39,283 nucleotides of DNA, taken from the NCBI RefSeq assembly GCF_026130175.1, contig NZ_JAIGNI010000154.1:1-39283 (forward strand), given 5' to 3'. Source of the stretch: Lyngbya sp. CCAP 1446/10. GTDB lineage: Bacteria; Cyanobacteriota; Cyanobacteriia; Cyanobacteriales; Microcoleaceae. The notes under the pieces were generated by a model that had not been told where the DNA came from, did no database searches, and saw only the letters and a list, made by a program, of their open reading frames with translations. The translations under genes were made by a program, and so were the position numbers. The stretch's first letter is position 1; each line of letters opens with the position of its first letter. Below, one piece after another: positions 16,801 to 24,710 of this stretch.

Positions 16801-17780
16801 TACTCGGTGTTACTGTAGGCAAATTTTATCCCTTCCACAAAGGACACGACTACTTAATTCGAGAAGCTAAAAAGAAGGTCGATCGTTTAATCGTTCTCGC
16901 CTGTTATAAAAAAAATCAAGCAGTTGCAGGAAGCGTTAGAGCCGACTGGATTCGGTTTTTGCATCCCGACGCAGAAGTTATCGAAGTGCTCGACGATTTG
17001 CCGGAAGCCCCCGAACCTTGGGCTCAGAGAACTCTTGAGGTGCTTTCCGGGCGAAAACCCGATATCGCTTTTACTTCAGAGGATTACGGCGAACCTTGGG
17101 CAAAACTGATGGGATCTCAATACTGTACCGTCGATCGCCAACGGCTCAAATTCCCGATTTCTGGAACGCAATTGCGATCGCACCTAGCCGAAAACTGGCA
17201 AATGCTGACTCCCCCAGCCAAAGCTTATTTTGCCAAACGAGTCTGCGTGCTGGGTGTAGAATCGAGCGGCACGACTACCCTAGCACGATCGCTCGCACAG
17301 CACTACCAAACTGTTTGGGTTCCCGAATACGGCAGGTGTTACTGGGAAGGCAGGCAATATTCGCCAGATCCTGAAATTTGGGACAGCTATGAATTTGTAG
17401 AAATTGCCAAGAAACAAGCTGCTATAGAAGACGATATTGCTACTCGCGCTAACAAAGTCGTTATCTGCGATACAGACCCTTTAGCTACTTGTATTTGGCA
17501 CAAACGTTACGTTGGTTCAGAACATCCGACGATCGAGCAAATCGCTGACAGCCGCCGCTGCGATTTGTATATTTTGACTCAGCCGGATTTCGGATTTGTT
17601 CAGGATGGAACGCGAGAAAGCGAACATTTACGGATGACTATGCACCAGTGGTTTGTTGAGGTTCTTCAGAAGAAAGGCAAGCGGTATATTACTGTCGAAG
17701 GAACGCACGAGTTGCGAATGTCGCAGGCAATTAGGGCGATCGATTCAGTGCTGGTGTTTGAACCATTAAAGGAGCTATAA
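16797..17780 (+). CDS. nadR: NadR-type NMN adenylyltransferase / nicotinamide riboside kinase
   Basis: A 327-residue bifunctional NAD salvage enzyme. The N-terminal NMN adenylyltransferase domain has GKFYPFHKGH (8-17, the HxGH-type motif) and ISGTQLR (121-127, the ISSTxxR motif). The C-terminal riboside kinase domain has a P-loop GVESSGTT (153-160), then VVICDTDPLATCIW and the LYILTQPDFGFVQDGTRES lid region. It phosphorylates nicotinamide riboside and adenylates NMN to NAD. The N-terminal DNA-binding domain of enterobacterial NadR is absent, so it is not a repressor. The frame is open far upstream (16416), but the ATG overlapping the pnuC stop is chosen because it begins directly at the nucleotidyltransferase motif. 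Confidence 0.92.
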   Translation: MILGVTVGKFYPFHKGHDYLIREAKKKVDRLIVLACYKKNQAVAGSVRADWIRFLHPDAEVIEVLDDLPEAPEPWAQRTLEVLSGRKPDIAFTSEDYGEPWAKLMGSQYCTVDRQRLKFPISGTQLRSHLAENWQMLTPPAKAYFAKRVCVLGVESSGTTTLARSLAQHYQTVWVPEYGRCYWEGRQYSPDPEIWDSYEFVEIAKKQAAIEDDIATRANKVVICDTDPLATCIWHKRYVGSEHPTIEQIADSRRCDLYILTQPDFGFVQDGTRESEHLRMTMHQWFVEVLQKKGKRYITVEGTHELRMSQAIRAIDSVLVFEPLKEL

Positions 17781-17868
17781 AATTAGGAATAAGTGGAGTG
17801 CGAGCGTCTCGCGATCGAGCGGGAGGAACGAGAGCGCTACCAAATAAATATAAGCGATGGCTCTGATA

Positions 17869-18233
17869 TCAAATATCATCAGGTAACGGTGGCAGTAATG
17901 CCTCTAATTGCACAAGTAAACTAGGCAAAACACTTGTAACAATATTCCAAATAACTTCCGAACTCACTTGGTCATAACGGTGAACTAAAATATTGCGTAA
18001 GTTAATCGCATTTCGCCAATCAATTTCGGGGTGGAACTGCTGAAATTAGATCGAAATTCTCCGTGCGCCTCCCCCAAAATCCCCAACTGTCGTTCTACAG
18101 CACTTTGCATCAAAATACTTTGAAGATAAGTCTCGATTGAGGCATCAGCCGTAAACTCTTGAATTCGACGAATTGCCTGCGCCCTGTCCCAAAGTGAAGC
18201 ACTATAGCCTTTATGGTGGTAGGTGAGGTACAA
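17869..18233 (-). pseudogene. HepT-like HEPN toxin, frameshifted
   Basis: This is a remnant of a HepT (DUF86, HEPN) toxin, an RNA-targeting protein normally paired with an MNT nucleotidyltransferase. The first frame reads SASLWDRAQAIRRIQEFTADASIETYLQ and QSAVERQLGILGEA, the normal HepT N-terminal half, then runs into nonsense. After a one-base shift near 18045-18060 the sequence continues QQFHPEIDWRNAINLRNILVHRYDQV to the stop at 17869. This second part carries the catalytic HEPN R-x6-H motif (RNILVHRY in LRNILVHRYDQ). The upstream start (TTG 18233, MYLTYHHKGY) is not family-like, so the natural start was lost near 18205. The gene is not functional as it stands. The partner MNT gene may be the one at 19983-20351. 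Confidence 0.8.
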
Positions 18234-18264
18234 AAAAACGCCCTGAAATCTTGAAATTCAAAGA

Positions 18265-18373
18265 ATGAGGTGCACCTCATGTTGCTGAGAACCGCCTTCA
18301 GACCTATCTTTTTTTACCATAAGTCAGTCAACGCCTCACCCTACCTGGGTTATGGCGGGGTTGTCACCCCGCC
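18265..18373. repeat. Palindromes between hepT relic and CARF gene
   Basis: Two structures are seen: a perfect 16-base palindrome ATGAGGTGCACCTCAT (18265-18280), and a hairpin GGCGGGGT-TGTC-ACCCCGCC (18354-18373). They may be element ends or dispersed repeats at the left border of the AT-rich CARF insertion; there is no gene here. Confidence 0.6.
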
Positions 18374-18431
18374 GCCAGATCGAGTCGCTCGGTACGCAAA
18401 AATCGATTGAATTTTGGCACATGGAAAAAGC

Positions 18432-18461
18432 TTGACATTATCCTTTAGTATTATGTATTAT
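18432..18461 (+). promoter_or_regulatory. Sigma-70-type promoter of the CARF gene
   Basis: TTGACA (18432-18437) and TATTAT (18456-18461) with an 18-base spacer form a near-consensus promoter. It lies 25 bases upstream of the CARF gene's ATG at 18487. It is the clearest promoter in the accessory islet and gives this gene its own expression. Confidence 0.7.
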
Positions 18462-18486
18462 AGCTGTATAGAAACGCATTAAAGAT

Positions 18487-19923
18487 ATGAACGATAATAA
18501 TATTTCCGATTTAACCAATCAATGGATAGAGCTTTTAGGGAGTAAACCAAAGCAGGCTATCGAGTTCTACTGTGAAAATATAATTCCGTCTCTTCTACCA
18601 CAATTAAAAAAAGAGTTTGCAAATACGTATCAACAAAATAATAAATATGATTGCCTGATTTCATTGTTAGGTTTTACCCCAGAAACTTCGGTTCTTGCTT
18701 ATCAATTTTGCCAGCCAGAAAAATTTATTGTTTTATACACTGAAGAATCTTCAACGTATCTAGAAAAAGTAGTAAATTATTCAAAAGTACCTATATATTC
18801 TTTTTTTCATGAAAAAGTAATAGAACTGCCCAGTAATAAAGGAGTATATCAAGCTTTAGAAGCAGCCCTACAACGAGTGCCTAAAGGTTCTCGTGTAGCT
18901 ATAGATTTGACTGGTGGTAAGAAGATAATGAGTGGTGCATTAGCTGTAGCGGCGGGAGTGCTTGATATCGACTTAATATATATTGATTTTAGGGATTATA
19001 TGCCTGAATTCAGAAAGCCGAAACCTGAATCATCATATATTCATCTTGTTACAAATCCGATGAAATTATCAATCGATATCTTTGGTGACATTGAAATTAC
19101 ACGTGCTGTTGATTTTTTTAATGTGGGAAAATACGATATAAGCAGTCAACTTTTTGCTGAAGCGGGCAAAAGTATGTCAAATCCTCGTATGGCTGAAATA
19201 TTCACCAATATTTCAGATTTTTACTCCTGTTGGAATATTTTTAAATTTAAAGAAGCTCTGCAAATATCATCTACTCTACTAGACCAAATTTTACGATTTA
19301 GCTTTCAAATGTCACCCAAATTTCAATTTGATATTGAACGCTTGCAAAAACAAAGAGAAACAATTAATAAACTAGCTGAAGGTGACAAAGATTACATTCT
19401 CCTAAATTTTTACTTCACGGCTGAAAGATATGAAAGAACTTCTCAACATGATATTGCTACTTTACTATACTATCGAACAATAGAAGGAATATTTGAAAAA
19501 ATTTTAGAAGAAGGAACTGAAAATTTTGATAGAAGTAAACCCAATTATTCTTTATTAAAAGTTGACAAAGAAGAGCTTCGTAAAAAGTATATTTCCGTTC
19601 GCCAAAAAGTTTATGAGCATACATCTCAACAGGAGCCTCTTCCCGACAAAATCGCTATGTTCGATGCTTTTTGTATCATTGAAGCTCTTGAAAAAGAATT
19701 TACTAATAAATTTCCAATCAATCGTGTTGCAAATATAGCAAATATCAGAAATAAGAGTATTTATGCTCATGGTATAGAGCCATTAACTGAAAAAGATGTT
19801 TATACTATACGTAATTTTACGCGAGAAGTAATGACCAAATATTTGAGTATACGAAAAACAGGAGCGATTGATAGCGAAAGAGATAAGTTTGAATTTATTA
19901 AACTAGAATTTAAAAATCATTAA
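18487..19923 (+). CDS. CARF-HEPN protein (TIGR02710-like, Csm6/Csx family)
   Basis: This 478-residue protein has the architecture of CRISPR-associated CARF effectors. The N-terminal CARF (Rossmann-like) domain (about 53-190) has ISLLGFTPETSVL (58-70) and the signature AIDLTGGKKIMSGALAVAAG (138-157), which binds cyclic oligoadenylate. The middle is helical. The C-terminal HEPN domain carries R421 and H428 in NIRNKSIYAHG, the R-x6-H RNase motif. Known relatives degrade RNA when cyclic oligoadenylates made by type III CRISPR systems bind the CARF domain. No type III or CRISPR locus lies in this window. The gene is AT-rich, lacks HIP1 sites, and has its own promoter, all unlike its neighbours, suggesting recent acquisition. 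It lies between a hepT relic and an MNT gene of the opposite strand. Confidence 0.85.
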   Translation: MNDNNISDLTNQWIELLGSKPKQAIEFYCENIIPSLLPQLKKEFANTYQQNNKYDCLISLLGFTPETSVLAYQFCQPEKFIVLYTEESSTYLEKVVNYSKVPIYSFFHEKVIELPSNKGVYQALEAALQRVPKGSRVAIDLTGGKKIMSGALAVAAGVLDIDLIYIDFRDYMPEFRKPKPESSYIHLVTNPMKLSIDIFGDIEITRAVDFFNVGKYDISSQLFAEAGKSMSNPRMAEIFTNISDFYSCWNIFKFKEALQISSTLLDQILRFSFQMSPKFQFDIERLQKQRETINKLAEGDKDYILLNFYFTAERYERTSQHDIATLLYYRTIEGIFEKILEEGTENFDRSKPNYSLLKVDKEELRKKYISVRQKVYEHTSQQEPLPDKIAMFDAFCIIEALEKEFTNKFPINRVANIANIRNKSIYAHGIEPLTEKDVYTIRNFTREVMTKYLSIRKTGAIDSERDKFEFIKLEFKNH

Positions 19924-19982
19924 CGTATAAATTTTAGGAGAAAAATAAGATTTTAGCGGTATGGTGCGTCGCTTCCAGTCAC

Positions 19983-20351
19983 TCAAATAGCGGTTAAAAA
20001 TTTGCTACAGAATCGCCCGCTTGCATAAATCACTCGATAGGTTTTCAAAATGCTCGATCGCCGATAGGGATTTTTTAACTGCTTTTTTTCCACTAAATCT
20101 ACACAACGGTGAAATAAATCCTCTATTTCCTCCTGCATTTCCAATAAATGAGAAAGCGTTAGGCGGTGCGATGGCTCATATGTCACCAGTACATCCACAT
20201 CACTATCAGGGCGAAAATCATCCCGCAGCACCGAGCCAAACAGGGCAAACTCGACTATGTTCCAGCGCTGGCAAAATTGTGCGATCGCATCTAAAGAGAC
20301 TTTTAGGCGATCGCTCACCACGTATTCTAAATCAGCTTGTAACTCAATCAT
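19983..20351 (-). CDS. MNT-type nucleotidyltransferase (MntA-like antitoxin)
   Basis: A 122-residue minimal nucleotidyltransferase. The signature FALFGSVLRDDFRPDSDVDVLV is the GS-x-R...SDVDV motif with the two metal-binding aspartates. MntA antitoxins use it to AMPylate and silence HepT. The C-terminal VDLVEKKQLKNPYRRSSILKTYRVIYAS is typical of MntA genes followed by hepT. Here the expected hepT is 1.75 kb away (17869-18233), same strand and correct order, with the CARF gene between. The ATG at 20351 with GGAGG 11 bases upstream is preferred over the TTG at 20378. The C-terminal tail after YAS (GRFCSKFLTAI) is extra and may come from the inserted DNA. Confidence 0.85.
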   Translation of the reverse strand: MIELQADLEYVVSDRLKVSLDAIAQFCQRWNIVEFALFGSVLRDDFRPDSDVDVLVTYEPSHRLTLSHLLEMQEEIEDLFHRCVDLVEKKQLKNPYRRSSILKTYRVIYASGRFCSKFLTAI

Positions 20352-20490
20352 GCGCGATCGAACCTCCAACGAGAGCAAATAACATCTGAGCTAAAGTGAA
20401 GCAATGGCATCGCTAACTTTCACCATCATAGTCATAGGAGCGATCGGGAAAACAATAAAATGAGAGGATATAGATTTAGAGGTCATATTT

Positions 20491-20796
20491 ATGTTGTCGC
20501 CGATTAAACAACGCCTTCTCGAAGCGATCGAACGGACTCCTGAACCGCTTTTAGAGCAAACCTTGACATTCCTGGAATTTTTGACCAGTCGGACACAATC
20601 GGCGGCCCCAGACTTCGACTCAGATTTTGACTCAGACACCGACTCCAACGACCAAATCCTCGCGGATTTGAAAGCCTCCCTCCACCAAGCCTCATCGGGA
20701 CAAACGTTCCCCATATCAGAACTCTGGGACGGCATCAATACATCGTTTACCAGAAAGAATTGTTTGAAAGCCCAAAGCCCGATCGGGAGAAATTAA
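20491..20796 (+). CDS. RelB/DUF2281-type antitoxin
   Basis: A 101-residue protein. The N-terminal KQRLLEAIERTPEPLLEQTLTFLEFL helix and the C-terminal ILADLKASLHQASSGQTFPISELWDGI match the cyanobacterial antitoxin family that pairs with RelE/ParE toxins. Between them is an Asp/Ser-rich linker (DFDSDFDSDTDSNDQ). The last 16 residues (NTSFTRKNCLKAQSPIGRN) lie over the toxin remnant in another frame, so the natural stop near WDGI was probably lost. The ATG at 20491 follows an AGAGGTCAT ribosome site. Function without its toxin is doubtful. Confidence 0.6.
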   Translation: MLSPIKQRLLEAIERTPEPLLEQTLTFLEFLTSRTQSAAPDFDSDFDSDTDSNDQILADLKASLHQASSGQTFPISELWDGINTSFTRKNCLKAQSPIGRN

Positions 20797-21060
20797 AAGA
20801 AGACGATTCATTACTCCAATCATCTTCCTTACTTTGTCAAGTGCTCTCAACTGTCAACTGTCAACTGAATAAAAAAGTCCGGGCTAAAAACAGTGATGCC
20901 CAAGTTGGTAAGAGCGGTAGTTATCGTTTGATTTATCAAGTTGAATCACCGAATCAAGTTGTTTTATACCTAATTTTACTCAAAATCAGAACAAGCAAAC
21001 GTCTCGGCTGAAGAAATCCCAAGTGCGATCGTACAATACCAAGCAGATCAAGACGATTGA
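20736..21060 (+). pseudogene. RelE-type toxin remnant, frameshifted
   Basis: Remnants of a RelE/ParE-like mRNA interferase: QYIVYQKELFES at the front, then KVRAKNSDAQVGKSGSYRLIYQVESPNQVVLYLILLK. The natural continuation SEQANVSAEEIPSAIVQYQADQDD to the TGA at 21058 is in the next frame. A surplus A in the AAAA run at 20982-20985 explains the shift. The front part is also damaged: a short tandem repeat (CTGTCAACTGTCAACTG, near 20848) sits where the core helix should be. The gene is not functional. It follows the antitoxin gene in normal order. Confidence 0.75.
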
Positions 21061-21156
21061 CTGTATCTAACCAAAATTGGGGAAATATGTGCTAACTCTT
21101 GACTACATACTGACAACAGTGAAAAATATGCAAAAACACCAGCAAGCAACCAACCT

Positions 21157-22503
21157 ATGAACTTTTCCCAGAAATCAGACAAAAGTGCCACACCCTCAAA
21201 AACCCACACAACCCAGAATCCGGGCGCCGCAGGATTGCGGAAACTACTTGTAGCCGCCGGCATAGCCTCTCTGTGCGCTAGCTGTCAAAATCCTCAAGCA
21301 CCAACCGCCACAACTCCCGGAGGGACTCCAGCAGCCTCTCCTGTCGCAGTCAGCACCCCCGGAGACCCAAATACTGTCAAAATTGTCTCCATGCTCCCCA
21401 TGACAGGCAGCGCCTTGGGTCAATCTCAAACAATGGTCAACGGCATCAAACAAGCACTCGCCGAAACCGACTCCAAAGCTTGCGACGGCAAAATCAAAAT
21501 CGAATACGAAGTGCTCGATGATGCCACCGCCGCCGCCGGCAAATGGGACCCGGCACAGGTAACGTCCAACTCTAACAAAATAGTCGCTGACGGTTCGGTA
21601 GTTGCCGCTATCGGTCACTACAACTCGGGTGCTGCCAAACTTTCCATTCCCGTGCTCAACCAAGCTAACGTCGTGATGATCAGTCCGGCCAACACTTATC
21701 CGGGACTGACTAAACCAGGAAAAGGCGAACCCAAAGAACCCAACGTTTATTATCCCGCAGGCACTCGCAATTTCACCCGCGTTGTCCCTGCTGATGACCT
21801 TCAAGGCTCTGTTGCTGGAAATTGGGCGAAATCTTTAGGCGTACAAAAAGTCTTTATTCTCGACGATCAAGAACTCTACGGCAAAGGTGTGGCTGACGTT
21901 TTTGAAGCAACGGCTAAAAAGTTGGGAATTCAAGTCTTGGGCCGGGAGGGAATTGATATCAAAGCTAGCGACTACAAGGCGTTAATGAATAAGATCAAAG
22001 CTTTAAATCCAGACATGATTTACTTCGGCGGCACTACTCAGAGCAATGCTGGACAAATAATTAAAGACATGAGAAATGTCGGCATGGCGGCTGATGCAGT
22101 TAAGTTCATGGGGCCCGACGGTATCAAAGATCAAGCTTTAATTGACGCAGCAGGCAAAGATGGCGAAGGTGTTTACGCTACTTTTGGCGGCTTGCCTGCT
22201 AAAGAATTGACTGGTGAGGGGGCCAAGTGGTACGCAAGTTACAAGGCAAAATATAATGCTGAACCGGAAGCTTATACAGCTTACGCCTATGAATCTGCTA
22301 AAGTGGCGATCGCCGCAATTAATAAAGTCTGCAAAAATGACCGCGCTGCGATCCGCGATGCTGTCTTGGCAACTAAGGATTTTAATGGGGTACTCGGCAA
22401 TTGGAGTTTTGACGCTAACGGCGACACGAGCTTGACTGTAATGTCAGGAAATGTTGTTAAAGGCGGCAAGTGGGAGTTTGTCAGCGCGCTGAAGGCGGAA
22501 TAA
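21157..22503 (+). CDS. livK: Branched-chain/neutral amino-acid ABC transporter substrate-binding lipoprotein
   Basis: A 448-residue periplasmic-binding protein of the LivK/NatB type (ligand-binding Leu/Ile/Val fold). A hydrophobic segment LLVAAGIASLCAS ends at Cys43, probably the lipidated residue. The mature protein begins with a Pro/Thr/Ala linker. Family features are TVKIVSMLPMTGSALGQSQ (about 75-93), IGHYNSGAAKLSIPVLNQANVVMISPANTYP (ligand pocket) and FILDDQELYGKGVADVFEATAKKLG. The N-terminus has about 26 polar residues before the signal, longer than usual. The gene leads the liv/nat operon: the permease LivH follows after a 215-base repeat region. The ligand is likely neutral or branched-chain amino acids, by family; urea cannot be excluded. 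Confidence 0.88.
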   Translation: MNFSQKSDKSATPSKTHTTQNPGAAGLRKLLVAAGIASLCASCQNPQAPTATTPGGTPAASPVAVSTPGDPNTVKIVSMLPMTGSALGQSQTMVNGIKQALAETDSKACDGKIKIEYEVLDDATAAAGKWDPAQVTSNSNKIVADGSVVAAIGHYNSGAAKLSIPVLNQANVVMISPANTYPGLTKPGKGEPKEPNVYYPAGTRNFTRVVPADDLQGSVAGNWAKSLGVQKVFILDDQELYGKGVADVFEATAKKLGIQVLGREGIDIKASDYKALMNKIKALNPDMIYFGGTTQSNAGQIIKDMRNVGMAADAVKFMGPDGIKDQALIDAAGKDGEGVYATFGGLPAKELTGEGAKWYASYKAKYNAEPEAYTAYAYESAKVAIAAINKVCKNDRAAIRDAVLATKDFNGVLGNWSFDANGDTSLTVMSGNVVKGGKWEFVSALKAE

Positions 22504-22718
22504 TGGATAATTGGGAATTGGTCATTAGTCATCGGTCATTAGTCATCGGTCATTAGTCATCGGTGATTGGTAATAACTGAGAAATCATCGCTAAAAAATA
22601 ATAGCTGTCGGAACACAAAAAATGCCCAATTCCCAATTCCCAACTCCCAATTCCCAATTCCCAATCCCCAATCCCTAATTTCCAATCCCTAATCCCCAAT
22701 TCTCAATTTCCCAAAATT
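22504..22718. repeat. Short tandem repeats with inverted halves between livK and livH
   Basis: GGTCATTAGTCATC is repeated about three times (22520-22562). After a spacer follows a run of CCCAATTC/CCCAACTC/CCCTAATTT units (22624-22712). The left side starts with ATTGGGAATTGG, the inverse complement of the CCAATTCCCAAT units, so the halves can pair into a long stem. This is typical cyanobacterial STRR-like DNA. No ribosome site precedes livH at 22719. Confidence 0.8.
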
Positions 22719-23795
22719 ATGAAAAAATGGCAGAGTATTCTTCTATATCTAGGTGTAGCTTATATAGTTTTGTTGTTAGGGCCGATCGCCGGATTTGACT
22801 TGCCCAAAATTATTGGAGAAATAGCCAGCAACCCTGAAGTGTTGATTCAACAATTATTAGTTGGGCTTGTCAACGGCGCGCTGATTGCGATTATTGCTTT
22901 AGGTTATACGATGGTTTACGGCATTATTGAATTAATCAATTTTGCTCACGGCGATTTGTATATGTTGGGAGCTTTTGCTTCCCTAACTGTGTTCGGAGCT
23001 TTTGGTATTCAAGACGGCGCATCTTTAGCTGTTGCAATACCGGTGATGTTAGTTGCTTTAATTGTATGTTCGGCTTTTTGTGCAGGCCTGAATATTGTTG
23101 TGGAAAAGTACGCTTATCGGCCTTTGAGGAATGCTCCGCGTTTGGCTCCTCTCATTTCGGCGATCGGAGTTTCTTTTATTTTCCAAAATATGGGGCTGTT
23201 TTGGGGAGGATTGAAGGCTTTTATTCCGGTGATGGGTTCTAATTCGGCTGCTCCGAAAAGCTTCCCCGATTTGTTGCCGCGAGTTGATATTCTCAAAGCT
23301 TTGGGAATTGAAACCAGTATTGTATTTACCACTAAGGATTTAATTGTGTTGGTGGTGGCGGTTGTATTGATGGTTTTGCTTCATGTGTTCGTGCAGTACA
23401 CTCGTCTGGGAAAGGCGATGCGGGCTACTGCTCAAAGCCGCGATGCTGCTAAAATTATGGGAATTAATGTCGATCAGATTATTGCTCTGACTTTTTTGAT
23501 CGGGGGAGCTTTGGCTGGTTCGGCTGGGATTCTGGTTGGTTTGTACAACAATACTATTGTTTTTACGATGGGATTTACGGCGGGATTGAGGGCTTTTACG
23601 GCGGCGGTTTTGGGTGGAATTGGTAATATTGTCGGGGCGATGTTGGGAGGGGTTTTGATTGGGGTGCTTTCGTCTTTGAGCGATCAGTATTTGTCGAGCC
23701 GTTGGACTAATGCTTGGGTGTTTGGGGTTTTGGTGGTGATTTTGGCTTTTCGGCCAGGGGGTTTGTTGGGCGAGAATGTTCAGGAGAAGGTGTAA
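22719..23795 (+). CDS. livH: LivH-type ABC transporter permease
   Basis: A 358-residue permease of the LivH/NatD family with about nine hydrophobic segments. The core LLVGLVNGALIAIIALGYTMVYGIIELINFAHGDLYMLGAF is the conserved LivH start of the channel-forming domain. RLGKAMRATAQSRDAAKIMGINVDQII is the EAA-type loop that couples to the ATPase. GLRAFTAAVLGGIGNIVGAMLGGVLIG matches the C-terminal part. The first 40 residues add one membrane segment not present in short E. coli LivH. It forms a heterodimer with LivM. An ATGTCAAACAAG at 23819, 24 bases after its stop, is a decayed copy of the livM start. Confidence 0.92.
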   Translation: MKKWQSILLYLGVAYIVLLLGPIAGFDLPKIIGEIASNPEVLIQQLLVGLVNGALIAIIALGYTMVYGIIELINFAHGDLYMLGAFASLTVFGAFGIQDGASLAVAIPVMLVALIVCSAFCAGLNIVVEKYAYRPLRNAPRLAPLISAIGVSFIFQNMGLFWGGLKAFIPVMGSNSAAPKSFPDLLPRVDILKALGIETSIVFTTKDLIVLVVAVVLMVLLHVFVQYTRLGKAMRATAQSRDAAKIMGINVDQIIALTFLIGGALAGSAGILVGLYNNTIVFTMGFTAGLRAFTAAVLGGIGNIVGAMLGGVLIGVLSSLSDQYLSSRWTNAWVFGVLVVILAFRPGGLLGENVQEKV

Positions 23796-23818
23796 TTTGG
23801 AAATGGAGAAAGGGGAGT

Positions 23819-23848
23819 ATGTCAAACAAGATAATTAAAGCAATTTAA
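23819..23848 (+). pseudogene. Decayed duplicate of the livM start
   Basis: ATGTCAAACAAGATAAT is identical to the first 17 bases of livM (25575), followed by TAAAGCAATT against livM's CCAAGCAATT. It codes for MSNKIIKAI and then TAA, against MSNKIIQAIK in livM. It has an AAGGGGAG ribosome site and stands 23 bases behind livH, where livM would be expected. It therefore marks the original operon junction, before the 23850-25574 insert. Confidence 0.75.
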
Positions 23849-23966
23849 CTGGTTCCCCGGCTCTGCCTGAGAACTGATGTCTAAAGGCTCTGCATGGGAA
23901 CCAAATCTGCTAATTATAGCAGCAATATTGTGATAAAGTAAATGTGGATAACGAGGGTCGAAAACT

Positions 23967-24368
23967 GTGCCCGAAACAAAAGTTATTTTTTATCAAGATC
24001 GAGAAGGCGTGGCTCCAGTTCTGGAATGGCTTAAGATACTCCTGAAGCACGATCGCAAAGGCTATGCCAACTGTGTTGCGCGAATTCAACAACTAGCAAG
24101 TACAGGTTACGAGTTACGACGACCTGTGGCAGATTACCTGCGTGACGGCATTTATGAATTACGGGCAAAGCATCTCCGAGTGCAGTATCGCATTTTGTAC
24201 TTCTTTTCTGGGCAGAATGTAGCAATTTTGGCTTATGCCATCACAAAAGATGAGGATCAAGTGCCTGATACAGAGATTGAGCGGACAATTCAGCAAAAGG
24301 CTCAATTTGAAGCCAATCCAGCAGTTCATACCTATGTGGAGGAAACAGAAGATGGCGAAGACGAATGA
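23967..24368 (+). CDS. HigB/RelE-like toxin (phage-derived Gp49-like)
   Basis: A 133-residue type II toxin of the HigB/Gp49 (DUF891) class, which cleaves ribosome-bound mRNA in characterised relatives. Family segments are VIFYQDREGVAPVLEWLKIL (6-25), YANCVARIQQLASTGYELRRP (33-53), IYELRAKHLRVQYRILYFFSGQNVAILAYAITK (62-94) and the basic catalytic region around RAKHLRVQYR. Start GTG 23967 with an ACGAGGG ribosome site about 10 bases upstream. The toxin is first and the antitoxin second, and the two overlap by 17 bases, the usual higBA order. The C-terminal tail after Q99 is acidic. The module sits inside the liv operon. Confidence 0.85.
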   Translation: MPETKVIFYQDREGVAPVLEWLKILLKHDRKGYANCVARIQQLASTGYELRRPVADYLRDGIYELRAKHLRVQYRILYFFSGQNVAILAYAITKDEDQVPDTEIERTIQQKAQFEANPAVHTYVEETEDGEDE

Positions 24369-24681
24369 TGCACTGAAGATCCTTCAACAAATGACCTCTG
24401 AAGATCCTGAAATGGAGGAAATGATTAAGGAATCCTCTTTCAATGCAGAACTTGCACAACTGATTTATCGTGCTCGGACGCAAGCAGGATTGACCCAACA
24501 GCAACTTGCCGATCGCATTGGGACAAAACAGTCGGTGATTGCGGAGCTTGAAGATGCTGAGTATGAGGAACACTCGCTTTTAATGCTGCAAAAAATTGCG
24601 CGTGCGCTCAATCAGCGATTGGATGTTCAACTGATCCCGATCGCCCTTGAGGAAAATCGCAGTGAGCAGCGTAGTGCGTAA
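24352..24681 (+). CDS. HigA-like XRE antitoxin
   Basis: A 109-residue antitoxin with a helix-turn-helix of the XRE/Cro type: LAQLIYRARTQAGLTQQQLADRIGTKQSVIAELEDAEYE, where GLTQQQLADRIGTKQSVIAELE is the DNA-recognition part. The start ATG 24352 lies inside the end of the toxin gene and has a GGAGG ribosome site (24338-24342) with 9-base spacing. The open frame reaches back to 24235, but that region is toxin-coding in another frame. It should neutralise the toxin and repress the pair. Confidence 0.87.
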   Translation: MAKTNDALKILQQMTSEDPEMEEMIKESSFNAELAQLIYRARTQAGLTQQQLADRIGTKQSVIAELEDAEYEEHSLLMLQKIARALNQRLDVQLIPIALEENRSEQRSA

Positions 24682-24710
24682 ATGGAGAAATGAGTATACG
24701 CGATCGCCTA

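Noticed and set aside
24235..24351. Longer start for the HigA antitoxin
   Set aside because: That part overlaps the toxin gene in another frame, and the ATG at 24352 has a good ribosome site.
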